This document shows, in pieces, positions 26,734 to 36,105 of a stretch of 64,000 nucleotides of DNA; within the stretch, counting starts at the first letter, position 1; the number at the start of each line of letters is the position of its first letter. Source of the stretch: CBDFGK01 sp965247075 (GTDB taxonomy: Bacteria; Pseudomonadota; Gammaproteobacteria; Pseudomonadales; Halieaceae); the NCBI GenBank assembly GCA_965247075.1, contig CBDFGK010000003.1:1302001-1366000 (forward strand), read 5' to 3'. Made by a program: the position numbers and the translations under genes. The notes beneath the pieces are model-generated. The model saw only the letters and a program-made list of their open reading frames with translations. It was not told the DNA's origin and did not search any database.

Positions 26734-27972
26734 TTATCCAACGCCCACCACAAAGCTCACACAGGTGGTGGTGCTGCCGCCGACATTGAAGGTCAGCATA
26801 TTCTCAGCCTGCGGCAGTTGATAGGCGCCGGCGCGGCCAGTTACCTGGCGGGCGCAGTCCAAAACCATGCGCACGCCGGTGGCTCCCACCGGGTGGCCCA
26901 GGCCGATCAGGCCACCGCTGGCATTGATGGGGAAGTCACCGTCGCGGGTAATGCGGCCTTCCTCCACGGCTTTCCAGCTTTCTCCCGGGGCCGTCAGGCC
27001 GCTGTGATCGATGGCCATGTACTCGGTCACACTAAAGCAGTCGTGGGTTTCCAGGCCGTCCAGATCGGTGAGATTCTTGAAACCGGCTCGCTGCATCGCT
27101 TCTGCCATGGTCATGCCGGCGTGGGGAAACAGCAGGGGCTGGTCAGCACTGAGTTGCAGTTTGTTTTCCAGCAGGATGGGTGCGGAGCGATGCCCCCAGC
27201 CCTTGATACGCGGAATATCCGCCAGTTTGAGGCCATTCTTGGCAGCGTATTCTTTTGCGGCGCTTGCGCTGGCCAGGATGACGCAGGCGGCGCCATCGGT
27301 AATCTGCCCGCAATCCTGCTTGCGCACGCAGCCTTCGATGACCGGGTTGAGTGCGTCGTCGCTGCTGAAGGCGCCCTCGGTGAATTGCCAGGCCCGGGTC
27401 TGGGCGCGGAGGTTGTCCTTGGCATTGCCAAAGTTGATCTCGGCGATACGGGTCAGGTGATCGGTGTTGATACCGTAGCGCTGGTCGTACTCGCGGGTAA
27501 TGCGGTCGAACATGAAAGGCCAGGGGTAGTCACAATCGGTGGCCTCGTTGCCTATCCAGGCGGCGGCGCCCAGGTATTCGGCGCCGGTTTTGCCGTCGAC
27601 ATTGCGCATTAATTCCAGGCCCAGTACGCAGGCGACGTGGTAGTGTCCGGCCTCGATATCGCGCATGGCAGACATCATGGCAATGGAGCCCGAGGCGCAG
27701 GCTGCCTCGTGGCGGGAGGTGGGCAGGGTAGCCAGTTCGGGGTAAACCTGGCCGAAGAAGCCACCGATCAGGCCCTGGCCGGCAAACAGTTCACCAACGA
27801 AGTTGCCGACATGGCCCACTTCGATCTGGGCGGGTTCGATGCCCGTGTTTTTGACGGCTTCGCGCAATGACTCGGCGAACATGTCGTAGATTTTTTTACC
27901 TTCACGGTCCCAATTGCGCGAGAAGTCGGTCTGGCTGCCGCCGAGGATATAAATGTCAGGGGTCTGATTCAT
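26734..27972 (-). CDS. Thiolase/acetyl-CoA acetyltransferase of SCP2-thiolase type
   Basis: 412 residues. Thiolase fold: IYILGGSQTDFSRNWDREGK at the N terminus, the nucleophile Cys in SRHEAACASGSIAMMSAMRD (about residue 90), DGAACVILASASAAK, GLETHDCFSVTEYMAIDHSG, and GGLIGLGHPVGATGVRMVLD with the catalytic His. The C-terminal motif is FNVGGSTTTCVSFV. The pattern fits the thiolase branch that works on branched or sterol side-chain acyl-CoAs rather than FadA, but the substrate is uncertain. It is three bases downstream of the acyl-CoA synthetase, so the two probably act in sequence in fatty or terpenoid acid breakdown. Confidence 0.9.
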   Translation of the reverse strand: MNQTPDIYILGGSQTDFSRNWDREGKKIYDMFAESLREAVKNTGIEPAQIEVGHVGNFVGELFAGQGLIGGFFGQVYPELATLPTSRHEAACASGSIAMMSAMRDIEAGHYHVACVLGLELMRNVDGKTGAEYLGAAAWIGNEATDCDYPWPFMFDRITREYDQRYGINTDHLTRIAEINFGNAKDNLRAQTRAWQFTEGAFSSDDALNPVIEGCVRKQDCGQITDGAACVILASASAAKEYAAKNGLKLADIPRIKGWGHRSAPILLENKLQLSADQPLLFPHAGMTMAEAMQRAGFKNLTDLDGLETHDCFSVTEYMAIDHSGLTAPGESWKAVEEGRITRDGDFPINASGGLIGLGHPVGATGVRMVLDCARQVTGRAGAYQLPQAENMLTFNVGGSTTTCVSFVVGVG

Positions 27973-27975
27973 GGC

Positions 27976-29598
27976 TTAGTCCTCTGGTGTCGTTGTTATC
28001 GAATCCTGCAGTACAAAGCGCTGTACCTTGCCGACCGCGTTGCGGGGCATCTGCTCATAGGCTTCAATGCGTTCTGGCAACTTGAACCTGGCAAAGCCCT
28101 TGCTCAGCAGGTAGTTCTGAAGTGCGTCTATAGTCAGCAGTTCCCTGCCCGGCTGCATAACCAGGCAGGCACAGATTTTTTCACCCAGGCGTTCATCAGG
28201 GTAGGCGCAGACGGCGCCCTCGGCAATATCCGCATGTTCCTCCAGCGCCACGTCCAGCTCGGCCGGGGAAATCTTCATGCCACCGCGATTAATAATGTCC
28301 TTGCAGCGACCGACGATGCGGATAAATTCGCCCTTGTCGCCACAGATCTCCACCAGGTCGCCGGTGCGAAAGTAGCCATCGGCGGCAAATACATCGACGT
28401 TGTCGTGCCGGTAGTAGCCGTCGAATACGGTGCCGCCACTGATCAACAGTTCACCGCGCTGGCCGCTACCGCTCACTTCCTGGCCGGTGTCCGGGTCGGC
28501 GATCTTGGTGACCACGTCCGCACTGTCGGTGGGGCGGAGAAACATGTTGGCGCGAACCCCGGGATCAGGCGCGGTCTCCGGTGTGGAAAACAGGCTGATG
28601 CCTTCATTGGAGCCGTAGAAATTCACGATTTCCTTGCCGTAGTCCTGGCTGAAGGTCTGGATCATGGCCGGTGACAAAGGCGCGGAACCCGAGCCGATCC
28701 GGCGCAGTGCGCTGAAGTCGAACTGATTCCAGAGCTCCGCTGATTTAGCCAGCTGGTTGAGCAGGGCCGGGGGAGCAATAGTGAAGCTGATGGCTTCGTC
28801 CTGCATCTGTTGCAGGAACAGGGGTGGGTCCAGCGGGTGATGCAATACAATACCGCAGCCCAGCATCGCCGATGGAAACAGAAAACCACCCAAGGCTGCC
28901 ATATTGACCATGGGGAAGGGATTAAGAAGTACATCCTCGGCGACGTAGCTGCCAGCGGTCATGCTGTTGCGTCCGGTGGCCAGCCACATATTGTGGGACC
29001 GGGGTACGCCCTTGGGAGTGCCGGTGGTGCCCGAGGTCCAGCAAATAGTGAGCACCCGGTTGGCGTCTGCATGGGCGGCAGTGAAATCTACCGCATTGGT
29101 GTCAATTTGCAGCTCCGCGCCAAAGCTCAGCACCTTGATATCGGGCAGTGCCTGCCTGGCAGTTTCGGCCAATGATGTGCCGCGCAACTGTCGCACTGTG
29201 ATCACGGCCTGGGCGTCAATCGCTCCGGCAATCAACTGTAGCTCATGGCTATCGTACTGAACAGGCACCGGCGATACGATGGCGCCGAGCTTGCTTGCCG
29301 CGTAATAAACAACCAGTAATTCAGCCACATTGGGCATTTGTACGAGCAGTCGGTCGTCTTCAGCAGTACCCTGTTGGCGCAGCGCAAGCGCCAGGTTATC
29401 GCTGGCCCGGGCCAGTTCTGACCAGGACAGTGACAGGCAGGAATCACCGGTCAGTTCCGCTCTGTTGGGCTGATCCTTAACGGCGAGTTGGTCAGGCTGT
29501 GTGGTCGCATGCTCCGCCAGCAGCGAATGCAGGGTTTGCTGTCCCCAACTGCCGGCCGCAACAAGTTCGGCAATGCGTTCTGCTTGTGTAGTAATCAT
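27976..29598 (-). CDS. Acyl-CoA synthetase (AMP-forming)
   Basis: 540 residues, an ANL-superfamily ligase that activates a carboxylic acid to its CoA thioester through an acyl-AMP. Visible motifs: the P-loop TICWTSGTTGTPKGVPRSHN (about 195-215), NFYGSNEGISLFSTPE (A5), DGYFRTGDLVEICGDKGEFI (A7/hinge, about 415-435) and GRCKDIINRGGMKISPAELD (A8). The conserved C-terminal Lys is in PRNAVGKVQRFVL. Substrate unknown; the nearby thiolase and carotenoid oxygenase hint at a terpenoid or aromatic acid. Confidence 0.92.
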   Translation of the reverse strand: MITTQAERIAELVAAGSWGQQTLHSLLAEHATTQPDQLAVKDQPNRAELTGDSCLSLSWSELARASDNLALALRQQGTAEDDRLLVQMPNVAELLVVYYAASKLGAIVSPVPVQYDSHELQLIAGAIDAQAVITVRQLRGTSLAETARQALPDIKVLSFGAELQIDTNAVDFTAAHADANRVLTICWTSGTTGTPKGVPRSHNMWLATGRNSMTAGSYVAEDVLLNPFPMVNMAALGGFLFPSAMLGCGIVLHHPLDPPLFLQQMQDEAISFTIAPPALLNQLAKSAELWNQFDFSALRRIGSGSAPLSPAMIQTFSQDYGKEIVNFYGSNEGISLFSTPETAPDPGVRANMFLRPTDSADVVTKIADPDTGQEVSGSGQRGELLISGGTVFDGYYRHDNVDVFAADGYFRTGDLVEICGDKGEFIRIVGRCKDIINRGGMKISPAELDVALEEHADIAEGAVCAYPDERLGEKICACLVMQPGRELLTIDALQNYLLSKGFARFKLPERIEAYEQMPRNAVGKVQRFVLQDSITTTPED

Positions 29599-29801
29599 GC
29601 GCCCGCTTGACTTTATTACTTGTATAAAAAGACCAAATTATAGAGAGGGTTGGGTCTAAAATCAAGTGGTCAAAAACTTTCGACAAGCCTTGGAAGCTGC
29701 TATATACTGATCCTCGTAACTTGCATAACGAGACCTAATATCCAAATATGCCAGCCACGTAAACCATCTCGGTGGCAGAGCTTTCTACAGCAGGAGTTGC
29801 T
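29599..29801. promoter_or_regulatory. Divergent promoter region
   Basis: This gap separates the minus-strand acyl-CoA synthetase from the plus-strand carotenoid oxygenase. A TATAAT-like box is seen on the minus strand near 29636-29643 and a TATATACT run on the plus strand near 29701-29708. AGGAG lies 7 bases before the ATG at 29802. No operator was recognised. Confidence 0.4.
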
Positions 29802-31325
29802 ATGAACGCGGCAGCAAAGAACCAGCAATATCCCTCCGTTAACCGCTGTATTGGAGGTGTTACTGCCTTCGACGATACGGTTCCCTGGATTTATGAATTT
29901 GATAACCCGTATTTGCACGGCGTGCATGCGCCCATTGTCGATGAGATTGAGAGGGACAAGCTGGAAGTTATAGGGGAGCTACCCAGCGACCTGGAGGGAG
30001 CCTATCTGCGCAATGGCCCCAACCCGGTGTTTAAACCCAGGAATCGTTATCATCCCTTTGATGGGGATGGCATGGTACACGGGGTCTACTTCAAAGACGG
30101 CCACGTCTCTTATCGCAACCGCTTCATTCATACCGATGCCTGGCAGAGTGAACGTGAGCAGGGGCTGTCCGTGTCGCCCGGTGTCATGGGGCCCTTCGAT
30201 TACGAGGTGTCGGAGTTTGGTATCAAGGATACCTCCAACACCGATGTCATGTGCTACAACGGCGATATTATGACCCTGTGGTACAACGCCGGTAATCCCT
30301 GCCGTATGGATGGACTGACCCTGGAAAACAAGGGGCCGTACACACTGGAAGGGAGGTCAACACGCCGCCTTTCTGCTCACAGCAAGGTGGATTGGGCCAC
30401 CGGTGAGCTGTTGTTTTTCGACTATGGCGACGAGCTGCCCTACATGAGCTTCGGTATTGCAGATCCCAACGGCAAAATGGTCCATGAAGTGCCGATTGAA
30501 CTGCCCGGACCGCGCCTGCCACATGATATTGGCTTTACCGGCAACTACGTAATTCTTCACGATCTGCCCTTCTTTCACGACCTGGAAGTACTGCGCCGCC
30601 ACAAATTACGTGTGCTGACTTTCCACAAGGATATCCCGACTCGTTTCGGTATCATTCCGCGCCGTGGTTCCACCGAGGTGCGTTGGTTTGAGTGCGAGCC
30701 CTGTTACATCCTGCACGTCAGCAATAGCTGGGAAGAGGGTGACTGGGTGGTGATGGACGGTTGTCGATCCACTAACCCCATGCCGGATACACAGCCCGGC
30801 GAGGGTGAAATGGCAACTATGCTGGCCTATATGCGGCTGGAGGCGAACAATTACCGCTGGCGCTTCAACCTGAGGACAGGTGAAGTGCGCGAGGGTGATA
30901 TTGATGATCTCAACACCGAGTTCAACAAGACCAATCCATTGTTTCATGGTGTGAAGTCGAAGTATGCCTATCACCAGCGTATTCCCTTGCTGCATGAGGG
31001 AGGTCATACCCTGCGCTTTACTGGCCTGGTCAAGTACAACAACGAGACCGGCCAATCCACCCAGTGGGATTATGGCGCCGGTGTGTTCGGTAGTGAGGCA
31101 GTGTATGCCCCCAAGCGCGGGGCGGATCGCAACAGCGACGAAGACGATGGTTACGTGACTACCATTGCCACCGATACCAATACCTGGAAGTCGGAGTGCC
31201 TGGTGTTCGATGCCAAAGATATTACGCCCGGACCTATATGCCGTGTACAACTGCCCCACCGGGTTCCCTATGGTTTTCATGCCGCCTGGGCGCGGGGAGA
31301 AGATCTCTGGAGGGGGCAGGACTAG
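29802..31325 (+). CDS. Carotenoid oxygenase family protein
   Basis: 507 residues from the ATG at 29802, which has AGGAG at the right spacing; a GTG at 29772 lacks one. The family is a seven-bladed beta-propeller with a non-haem iron held by four histidines that cleaves C=C bonds in carotenoids, apocarotenoids or stilbenes. Visible: LEGAYLRNGPNPVFKPRN, HPFDGDGMVHGVYFKDGHVS, STRRLSAHSKVDWATGELLF (first His ligand region), HDIGFTGNYVILHDLPFFHD (second/third) and RVPYGFHAAW at the C terminus (fourth). It has no signal peptide and is followed after three bases by a flavin oxidoreductase gene. Confidence 0.93.
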   Translation: MNAAAKNQQYPSVNRCIGGVTAFDDTVPWIYEFDNPYLHGVHAPIVDEIERDKLEVIGELPSDLEGAYLRNGPNPVFKPRNRYHPFDGDGMVHGVYFKDGHVSYRNRFIHTDAWQSEREQGLSVSPGVMGPFDYEVSEFGIKDTSNTDVMCYNGDIMTLWYNAGNPCRMDGLTLENKGPYTLEGRSTRRLSAHSKVDWATGELLFFDYGDELPYMSFGIADPNGKMVHEVPIELPGPRLPHDIGFTGNYVILHDLPFFHDLEVLRRHKLRVLTFHKDIPTRFGIIPRRGSTEVRWFECEPCYILHVSNSWEEGDWVVMDGCRSTNPMPDTQPGEGEMATMLAYMRLEANNYRWRFNLRTGEVREGDIDDLNTEFNKTNPLFHGVKSKYAYHQRIPLLHEGGHTLRFTGLVKYNNETGQSTQWDYGAGVFGSEAVYAPKRGADRNSDEDDGYVTTIATDTNTWKSECLVFDAKDITPGPICRVQLPHRVPYGFHAAWARGEDLWRGQD

Positions 31326-31328
31326 CGC

Positions 31329-32312
31329 ATGAAGTTCTCGGTTGTCACACCTCTGTGGCAGGATCGCCCTGCCGCGGAGAATATGGACGTTGCGATCCAT
31401 GCGGACCGGCTCGGCTATGACGAACTGTGGATTGGCGAGATGGCGACCTATGACGCTATCTCCCTGGCTACTGCGGTGGGACATCGCACACAGCAAATAG
31501 CGCTGACAATCGGGCCGCTGGCCGTTTCTGTGCGAACGCCGATGACCATGGCCATGGGTGTGGCTTCTGTGGCAGATCTTACCGGTCGCCAGGTCAATAT
31601 TGCCCTGGGTGCTTCCAGCACCGTTGTTGTTGAGGAATGGCATGGGCGTGCTCGCGCACGGACGGCCAAACACCTGGAGGAAACAGCCCGGATAGTACGA
31701 GCTTTGCTAGCGGGGGAGAACGTGGATTTTTCCGGCGAGCTGGCTTCCTGCAAAGGCTACCGAATGCGCTTGGAGGCAATGCCGGGCCCGCTAACTATAG
31801 CGGCTTTCGGGCCTGCAGCCGTGCGGGTTGCTGCCAGACAAGCCGATCGTATGTTATTGAATATGGTGACACCGGCCAGCCTGGCGCAGTTGAGACAGCA
31901 GCAGGAGCAGGCAGCAGAAAAATCGCATCGACCTGCTCCCAAAGTGGCGGTTTGGCTAACCTGTGCGGTTGATCCACAGCGGGAAGATTATGATCAAATA
32001 CGGCGGGCGGTGGTGGGATACATGGCGGCGCCGGGCTATGCGGAAATGATGACCGAGGCGGGCTTTGGTGAGCTGGTGCAATTTGCCCGCAGTCGTCCGC
32101 ATCCAAGGGATCTACTGGCGGCCATGCCTGATGAGTTGGTTTCTGCTATTGGCCTGGTAGGCAGTGAATCTGACATTCAGAGTCGCGTTGATGAGTATAG
32201 GGAGGCGGGCGCAGATGAAATTTGCCTGGTGCCCGCCACGGCATCTGAAGCAGGCGGTCAAAAAACGTTGGAGCTTATGCGCTCCTGGCAGGGCGTAACT
32301 CTCCAGCCATAA
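31329..32312 (+). CDS. Luciferase-like (LLM class) flavin oxidoreductase
   Basis: 327 residues, a TIM barrel of the bacterial luciferase superfamily. Motifs: ENMDVAIHADRLGYDELWIG, AVGHRTQQIALTIGPLAVSV, MAMGVASVADLTGRQVNIAL and the C-terminal ISAIGLVGSESDIQSRVDEY-like segment with GADEICLVPA. Members use F420 or FMN; which one is not clear from sequence, and F420 is uncommon in gammaproteobacteria. Its coupling to the carotenoid oxygenase (three-base gap) suggests it acts on a cleavage product. Confidence 0.85.
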   Translation: MKFSVVTPLWQDRPAAENMDVAIHADRLGYDELWIGEMATYDAISLATAVGHRTQQIALTIGPLAVSVRTPMTMAMGVASVADLTGRQVNIALGASSTVVVEEWHGRARARTAKHLEETARIVRALLAGENVDFSGELASCKGYRMRLEAMPGPLTIAAFGPAAVRVAARQADRMLLNMVTPASLAQLRQQQEQAAEKSHRPAPKVAVWLTCAVDPQREDYDQIRRAVVGYMAAPGYAEMMTEAGFGELVQFARSRPHPRDLLAAMPDELVSAIGLVGSESDIQSRVDEYREAGADEICLVPATASEAGGQKTLELMRSWQGVTLQP

Positions 32313-32362
32313 CTACTTCGGATACCCGCGGCCCATACCCGCGTACGATTTAACGCGCTATC

Positions 32363-32412
32363 GGGTTTCAATCTAGAAGTGACTGAATTTATTCAGCCCT
32401 AAATTGAAACCC
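32363..32412. terminator. Inverted repeat between convergent genes
   Basis: GGGTTTCAAT (32363-32372) pairs perfectly with ATTGAAACCC (32403-32412); the loop contains a small CTGAA/TTCAG hairpin. It lies between two convergent genes and could serve as a bidirectional terminator, although no long T run follows. Confidence 0.45.
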
Positions 32413-32426
32413 CACTTTGCGCCGCG

Positions 32427-34886
32427 CTATTCTTCTATCGATTCGCGGCGTACTTCCTGCGCATCTCTGGCCGCTTCACAAAACGGCATGTCTACCCAAC
32501 CACTGTTTGAGTAAAGTTCAGTGGAGTCTGCGTAGTTGTCAGAGGCCGGGTCTGTCGATTGTGAGTAAGAGATAATAGCGTAGGCATCGGGGCAATCTGT
32601 TTCATCCCAGGTAACCGCCTGCATGTAGCTATTGCCATTACGGATATTGGAATAACCTTTACCGTCTACCAATTCAGACGTAATCACGCTAAAGCCAATG
32701 CCGCCAGAGGCACCGTGAATGGGATAACGTGTGCCGTTTCTCTCGTCAAACTGAACTTCGCCCCAGGGCACATCCATGGCAATACCGGCAGCGTTAAGCG
32801 TTTCGACAGAGGTGACTAGCGCCTCTTTCACAGCTTCTACGACAGCGGCGTTCTCATCATTCAGTTCGCGAGGCGTGTTGACCGGATCAGCGGCATCAAA
32901 CGGCACGGCCCAAAGGTCATCTATGCCTCTCGCGACTGCCCAGAATTCATAAAAAATATGCGTACCGACACTGGTCACCAACGACTTTCTGTCCCAATCG
33001 ACTAGCAGACCGCAAGCTTGTTCGGTTAAGAGTTCAGCCTCTCCACTGGTGTAGGCAGACCAATCATCAACCGCAGTACAAATCGCGATGACATCGTCCA
33101 TGACCAATTCAGCAGGCAAACTGCGAGAGCCAAACAACAGCTCGCGCATATTGTCGATATTAAAGCCCGCCTCGCCCAAACCGTCGGTGCCGGCCAAGCG
33201 TTCTTCTGCTTGTACAAAAGCTTGTCGGGTTCGCATGCTTTGCTCAATCCCTTCGTCACCAATCACTGGTGAGAATCCCTCCAGCAACATACGCGGGTTA
33301 GACAGCCAATAGCTGTCGTTGGAGTTAGCAGCATATTCACGTGTTTCAATTTTCGGCAAACTGTCGTAGCCGAATACGCCCTCTGCCGTATTGTCGTCGT
33401 TACCCCACTCGCAGTCTGAATCGGAGCCGTCCATGGTTAAAAAACCATTGTCGGTTAATAGGTTCTGCAAGGCGCCTCGAATACAGCTGTTGTACTTGGC
33501 CAACGAAACATTGGGCGTGGCGGATATATCACCGTAAAAGGCGTCGCCTCCACGCCCCGCCGCAATGGTGTTCACCCAGGGAATACCGACAGGACGAAGA
33601 TGTTCTTTAAACTCGGCAAGGTCGGCCGACTGCCCCATTTTTACCCATTGCTCAACGCTGCGTAGGTTATCCAGATTTGCGTCGCGATAGGTGAGCAAGG
33701 AACCCAGCGAATTTGGCCATCCGGCCAACAGGGAACTTACTGTTCCCAAGTCGACAATGGGACCGAAGTGAGAGAAATAGAACGTATGCTCCACTGTTTT
33801 TATCGAACCATCTTCACTCACTTGTTCTGCGCTCACGGTTTGTGAGGTTATCTCCCGCATCTCACCATCGTAAATGTACTCGAAGGGATTGTCGGGATTG
33901 AGTTCCAATTCGTAGAAAGTGAATCGACCAGCAGTGCTGACCGTATGTGACCACGCCACGTCCTTGTTGAAACCAAGCACGACCAGAGGCAGTCCCGCCA
34001 GCGCTGACCCCATCACGTCGTATTGATCGATCACAGTGAGATGAAAGACGTAAAACCGCTCAGGGCCCTGCCAAGGAAAATGGGGATTACCCAGTAACAC
34101 ACCGGAACTGCTCTGGGAGCCCTGCTCACCTACGGCATAAGCGTTGGAGCCAAACTCCTCAGGTTCCGGCATATCGATACCCTGAACTATGTCTGTACCG
34201 GAAATGGCGGCTATCAGCTCCCGAGCCTCCAGGCGAGCCTTGGGACTGAGAGCGGCCACTTGCTCAGGGGGAGTGACGGCTACAGCAAACCTACCCAGGG
34301 GTCCCGCACTGCCTCGTAATATTGCCTTATGCATCAGGCGTACAACGTCGTATATATCGACTTCTCTCACCCACTCAGCGCCGCGACACCCTTCGTCGCC
34401 TTCTGCCAGGTTATCGACACCTGTCTCGTTTAAGTAACGGTTCAGACCGGCGGCGTATCCGTTGGCCACATCGAGCAGATATTGCGGTGCACTATCGAGG
34501 AATATTCTCTCAATGCGCGCGTTGTCATTGAACAACTTATAGGTGAAGTCGTTATTAATGCTGCCCTCGTCGCCAAGATAGCGGGCCGATTCGCCTTTGG
34601 CCCGCACGTACTCCTTCATAACTACGCAGTAATTATGCTGCGCGTAGGCGTAACCATAACCGTAGCCTACTCCACCCCAATCGTCGGAGCTTACGTGGGG
34701 AATACCGTACTCGGTCCAGACAATGTCAGCTTTATAAGTGATAGTGGGCTCAACCGGCGGAGGTGGCACAACCGTATCATCGGACCGGTTTGAAGAATCG
34801 CTACAAGCCATAACCAAGGCCGAGAGAGAAACAGCGAGAGAGAATTTTCCGAGCGAGGAGTGTTGAAGGCGAGGAGCAAACTTCAT
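32427..34886 (-). CDS. Penicillin acylase-family lipoprotein (N-terminal nucleophile hydrolase)
   Basis: 819 residues from the ATG at 34886, preceded by AAGGATG; the upstream in-frame extension to 34943 has no ribosome site. A lipoprotein signal ends in SALVMAC with the Cys at residue 28, then a Pro-rich linker. The alpha chain has IVWTEYGIPHVSSDDWGGVG and the GYGYAYAQHN helix. The autoprocessing site is EEFGSNAYAVG, with the new N-terminal Ser at residue 247. The beta chain has LLGNPHFPWQGPERFYVFHL and VVLGFNKDVAWSHTVS. Such enzymes cleave acyl-homoserine lactones, N-acyl amino acids or penicillins; the substrate is not predictable. It is monocistronic. Confidence 0.9.
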   Translation of the reverse strand: MKFAPRLQHSSLGKFSLAVSLSALVMACSDSSNRSDDTVVPPPPVEPTITYKADIVWTEYGIPHVSSDDWGGVGYGYGYAYAQHNYCVVMKEYVRAKGESARYLGDEGSINNDFTYKLFNDNARIERIFLDSAPQYLLDVANGYAAGLNRYLNETGVDNLAEGDEGCRGAEWVREVDIYDVVRLMHKAILRGSAGPLGRFAVAVTPPEQVAALSPKARLEARELIAAISGTDIVQGIDMPEPEEFGSNAYAVGEQGSQSSSGVLLGNPHFPWQGPERFYVFHLTVIDQYDVMGSALAGLPLVVLGFNKDVAWSHTVSTAGRFTFYELELNPDNPFEYIYDGEMREITSQTVSAEQVSEDGSIKTVEHTFYFSHFGPIVDLGTVSSLLAGWPNSLGSLLTYRDANLDNLRSVEQWVKMGQSADLAEFKEHLRPVGIPWVNTIAAGRGGDAFYGDISATPNVSLAKYNSCIRGALQNLLTDNGFLTMDGSDSDCEWGNDDNTAEGVFGYDSLPKIETREYAANSNDSYWLSNPRMLLEGFSPVIGDEGIEQSMRTRQAFVQAEERLAGTDGLGEAGFNIDNMRELLFGSRSLPAELVMDDVIAICTAVDDWSAYTSGEAELLTEQACGLLVDWDRKSLVTSVGTHIFYEFWAVARGIDDLWAVPFDAADPVNTPRELNDENAAVVEAVKEALVTSVETLNAAGIAMDVPWGEVQFDERNGTRYPIHGASGGIGFSVITSELVDGKGYSNIRNGNSYMQAVTWDETDCPDAYAIISYSQSTDPASDNYADSTELYSNSGWVDMPFCEAARDAQEVRRESIEE

Positions 34887-34987
34887 ATGGACATCCTTAT
34901 AGTAAAACATTGAGGAAAACATGGTATGCGATATTCCAGTCAATTACATCCACAGAAGACTACCCAATCCGGGCTCGTCGAAAAAGG

Positions 34988-35089
34988 TTATAGGTCGAGG
35001 AAATTCGCGGGGCGTTTTTCCATAAAAGCGGTAATAGCCTCTATATTCTCGGGGGCCTGCCTGTCTAGCCATAGCCTCTTTTTCCAAGT
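34988..35089 (-). pseudogene. 3' fragment of an enoyl-CoA hydratase gene
   Basis: The minus strand reads DRQAPENIEAITAFMEKRPA then NFLDL and a stop, the typical end of a crotonase-family protein. The frame is lost at the IS91 repeat boundary near 35088, so the element appears to have inserted into or deleted the rest of this gene. Confidence 0.65.
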
Positions 35090-35750
35090 ACAAGAAGTAT
35101 TAATGGGGTGTCGAGAGTAATTGGTCGGCCGGAAAATAGTCTCGGATTCTGAAATGGTGGAAGACGGTTCGCGCAGTGCCTGCGGTGAGTACCCGCATTG
35201 CTGGTCTTGTAGATCTTTTTTGCTCACCTTAGAGACCTGGCACGAACAACTCTATACCAAGGAATTCCTCAGTGGCGTCCCTGCTGATTGAATGCTGTTG
35301 ACCTGGAATCCTTCCCAGCGAAAAGAGGCAATGTCTCAGGTGGTGCTCCGGTCGGTGGTGTCAGCAGCGCCACGGTGGGGATGTCCTGTTCCCTATCGCG
35401 AAGGTGAGCGAGGATTCTATCTATGATGTTCTGGTCCTCAATACATGCGATGACTCTGACAGACCCACCGCAGCGGCCGCAAACCTTGATGTCGATGCTG
35501 AACACACGTTTCAGGCGCTGAGCCCAGGTCATGGCGGCGGGGCGCTCGGCGGGTGAGCGAGTTTCCGTAATGGCGATTCGCTTCACACCTTTGCCGCGTT
35601 TAGCTGGTGTGACCGGTCCGCGCCAGCGGTGGTTGGGGGTGAGAACACCATGGTACCGGGTGAGGTTAATTCGTGGCTTCGGTACGAGGGCAGCCAACCG
35701 CGCAATGAAATCGACAGGATCGAAGGCCACCTGGGTCGTCCCATCCCGGT
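35086..35750. repeat. Left copy of the IS91-end direct repeat
   Basis: From AAGTACAAGAAGTATTAATG at 35086 to the plsX junction near 35750, the sequence matches the right copy at 42568-42702 continued at 44383-44914, with scattered mismatches and the same orientation. The left copy is uninterrupted by the ISL3 element; the site where it inserted in the right copy is intact here at 35213-35220 (ATCTTTTT). The repeat begins right after CAAG, one of the known IS91-type target tetranucleotides. Confidence 0.88.
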
Positions 35751-35760
35751 AGCGGATAGC
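35269..35760 (-). pseudogene. IS91-family transposase, C-terminal fragment (left)
   Basis: About 160 residues of the Y2 rolling-circle transposase C-terminus: RDGTTQVAFDPVDFIARLAA, PKPRINLTRYHGVLTPNHRW, MTWAQRLKRVFSIDIKVCGR with the CGRCGG zinc-type motif, and IPTVALLTPPTGAPPETLPL. The catalytic HUH and tyrosine parts are missing; at its 5' end it is joined directly to a plsX fragment. Confidence 0.9.
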
Positions 35761-35842
35761 ATTCAATAATCTCAAGGGCAGCCGGCACGGTCGCCACCAA
35801 CCCGCGGTCGCCGCCCATGGCATCGATGGAGATCGTAATCAT
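35750..35842 (-). pseudogene. plsX: plsX 5' fragment
   Basis: From an ATG at 35842 the minus strand reads MITISIDAMGGDRGLVATVP then AALEIIE, the N terminus of the phosphate acyltransferase PlsX. It is cut after about 30 codons by IS91 transposase sequence. It follows the rpmF fragment, the native chromosomal order. Confidence 0.82.
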
Positions 35843-35923
35843 TTACCCGGTGAGGTGGATGCCCGGTATCCGTGGCGGGCGGTGCATTGGCAATAAGCGA
35901 GACGCTCGGCGAAAAGCCGGGAA

Positions 35924-36105
35924 TCAGTCTTCGCTCTTGCGGTTGACCAGTTTTTTGCCGCGGTAATAGCCGTCGGCGGTAATAGCCGTCGGCGGTGCAG
36001 TTCTCCGGTGACGGCGTCGATGGACAGGGTTGAGCCCTTCAAAGCATCGTGAGAGCGTCTCATATTCCGTCTGGATGGCGTCTTGCGGCTTTTTTGTACG
36101 GCCAT
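35924..36105 (-). pseudogene. rpmF: Ribosomal protein L32 gene, frameshifted copy
   Basis: The N terminus MAVQKSRKTPSRRNMRRSHD, then TLSIDAVTGELHR, is L32. A 16-bp tandem duplication (GGTAATAGCCGTCGGC twice on the plus strand, about 35962-35993) together with a missing short stretch pushes the last part out of frame; the proper ending ADGYYR and GKKLVNRKSED is still readable in the other frame to a TGA at 35924. L32 is needed for normal ribosomes, so an intact rpmF must exist elsewhere if this assembly is right. This copy was probably carried here with the IS91 element. Confidence 0.85.

Noticed and set aside
26647..27612. 321-codon plus-strand frame opposite the thiolase
   Set aside because: Gly/Ala-rich shadow of a confirmed thiolase gene.
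30606..31673. 355-codon minus-strand frame spanning two plus-strand genes
   Set aside because: Crosses the junction of two genes with full family support on the other strand.
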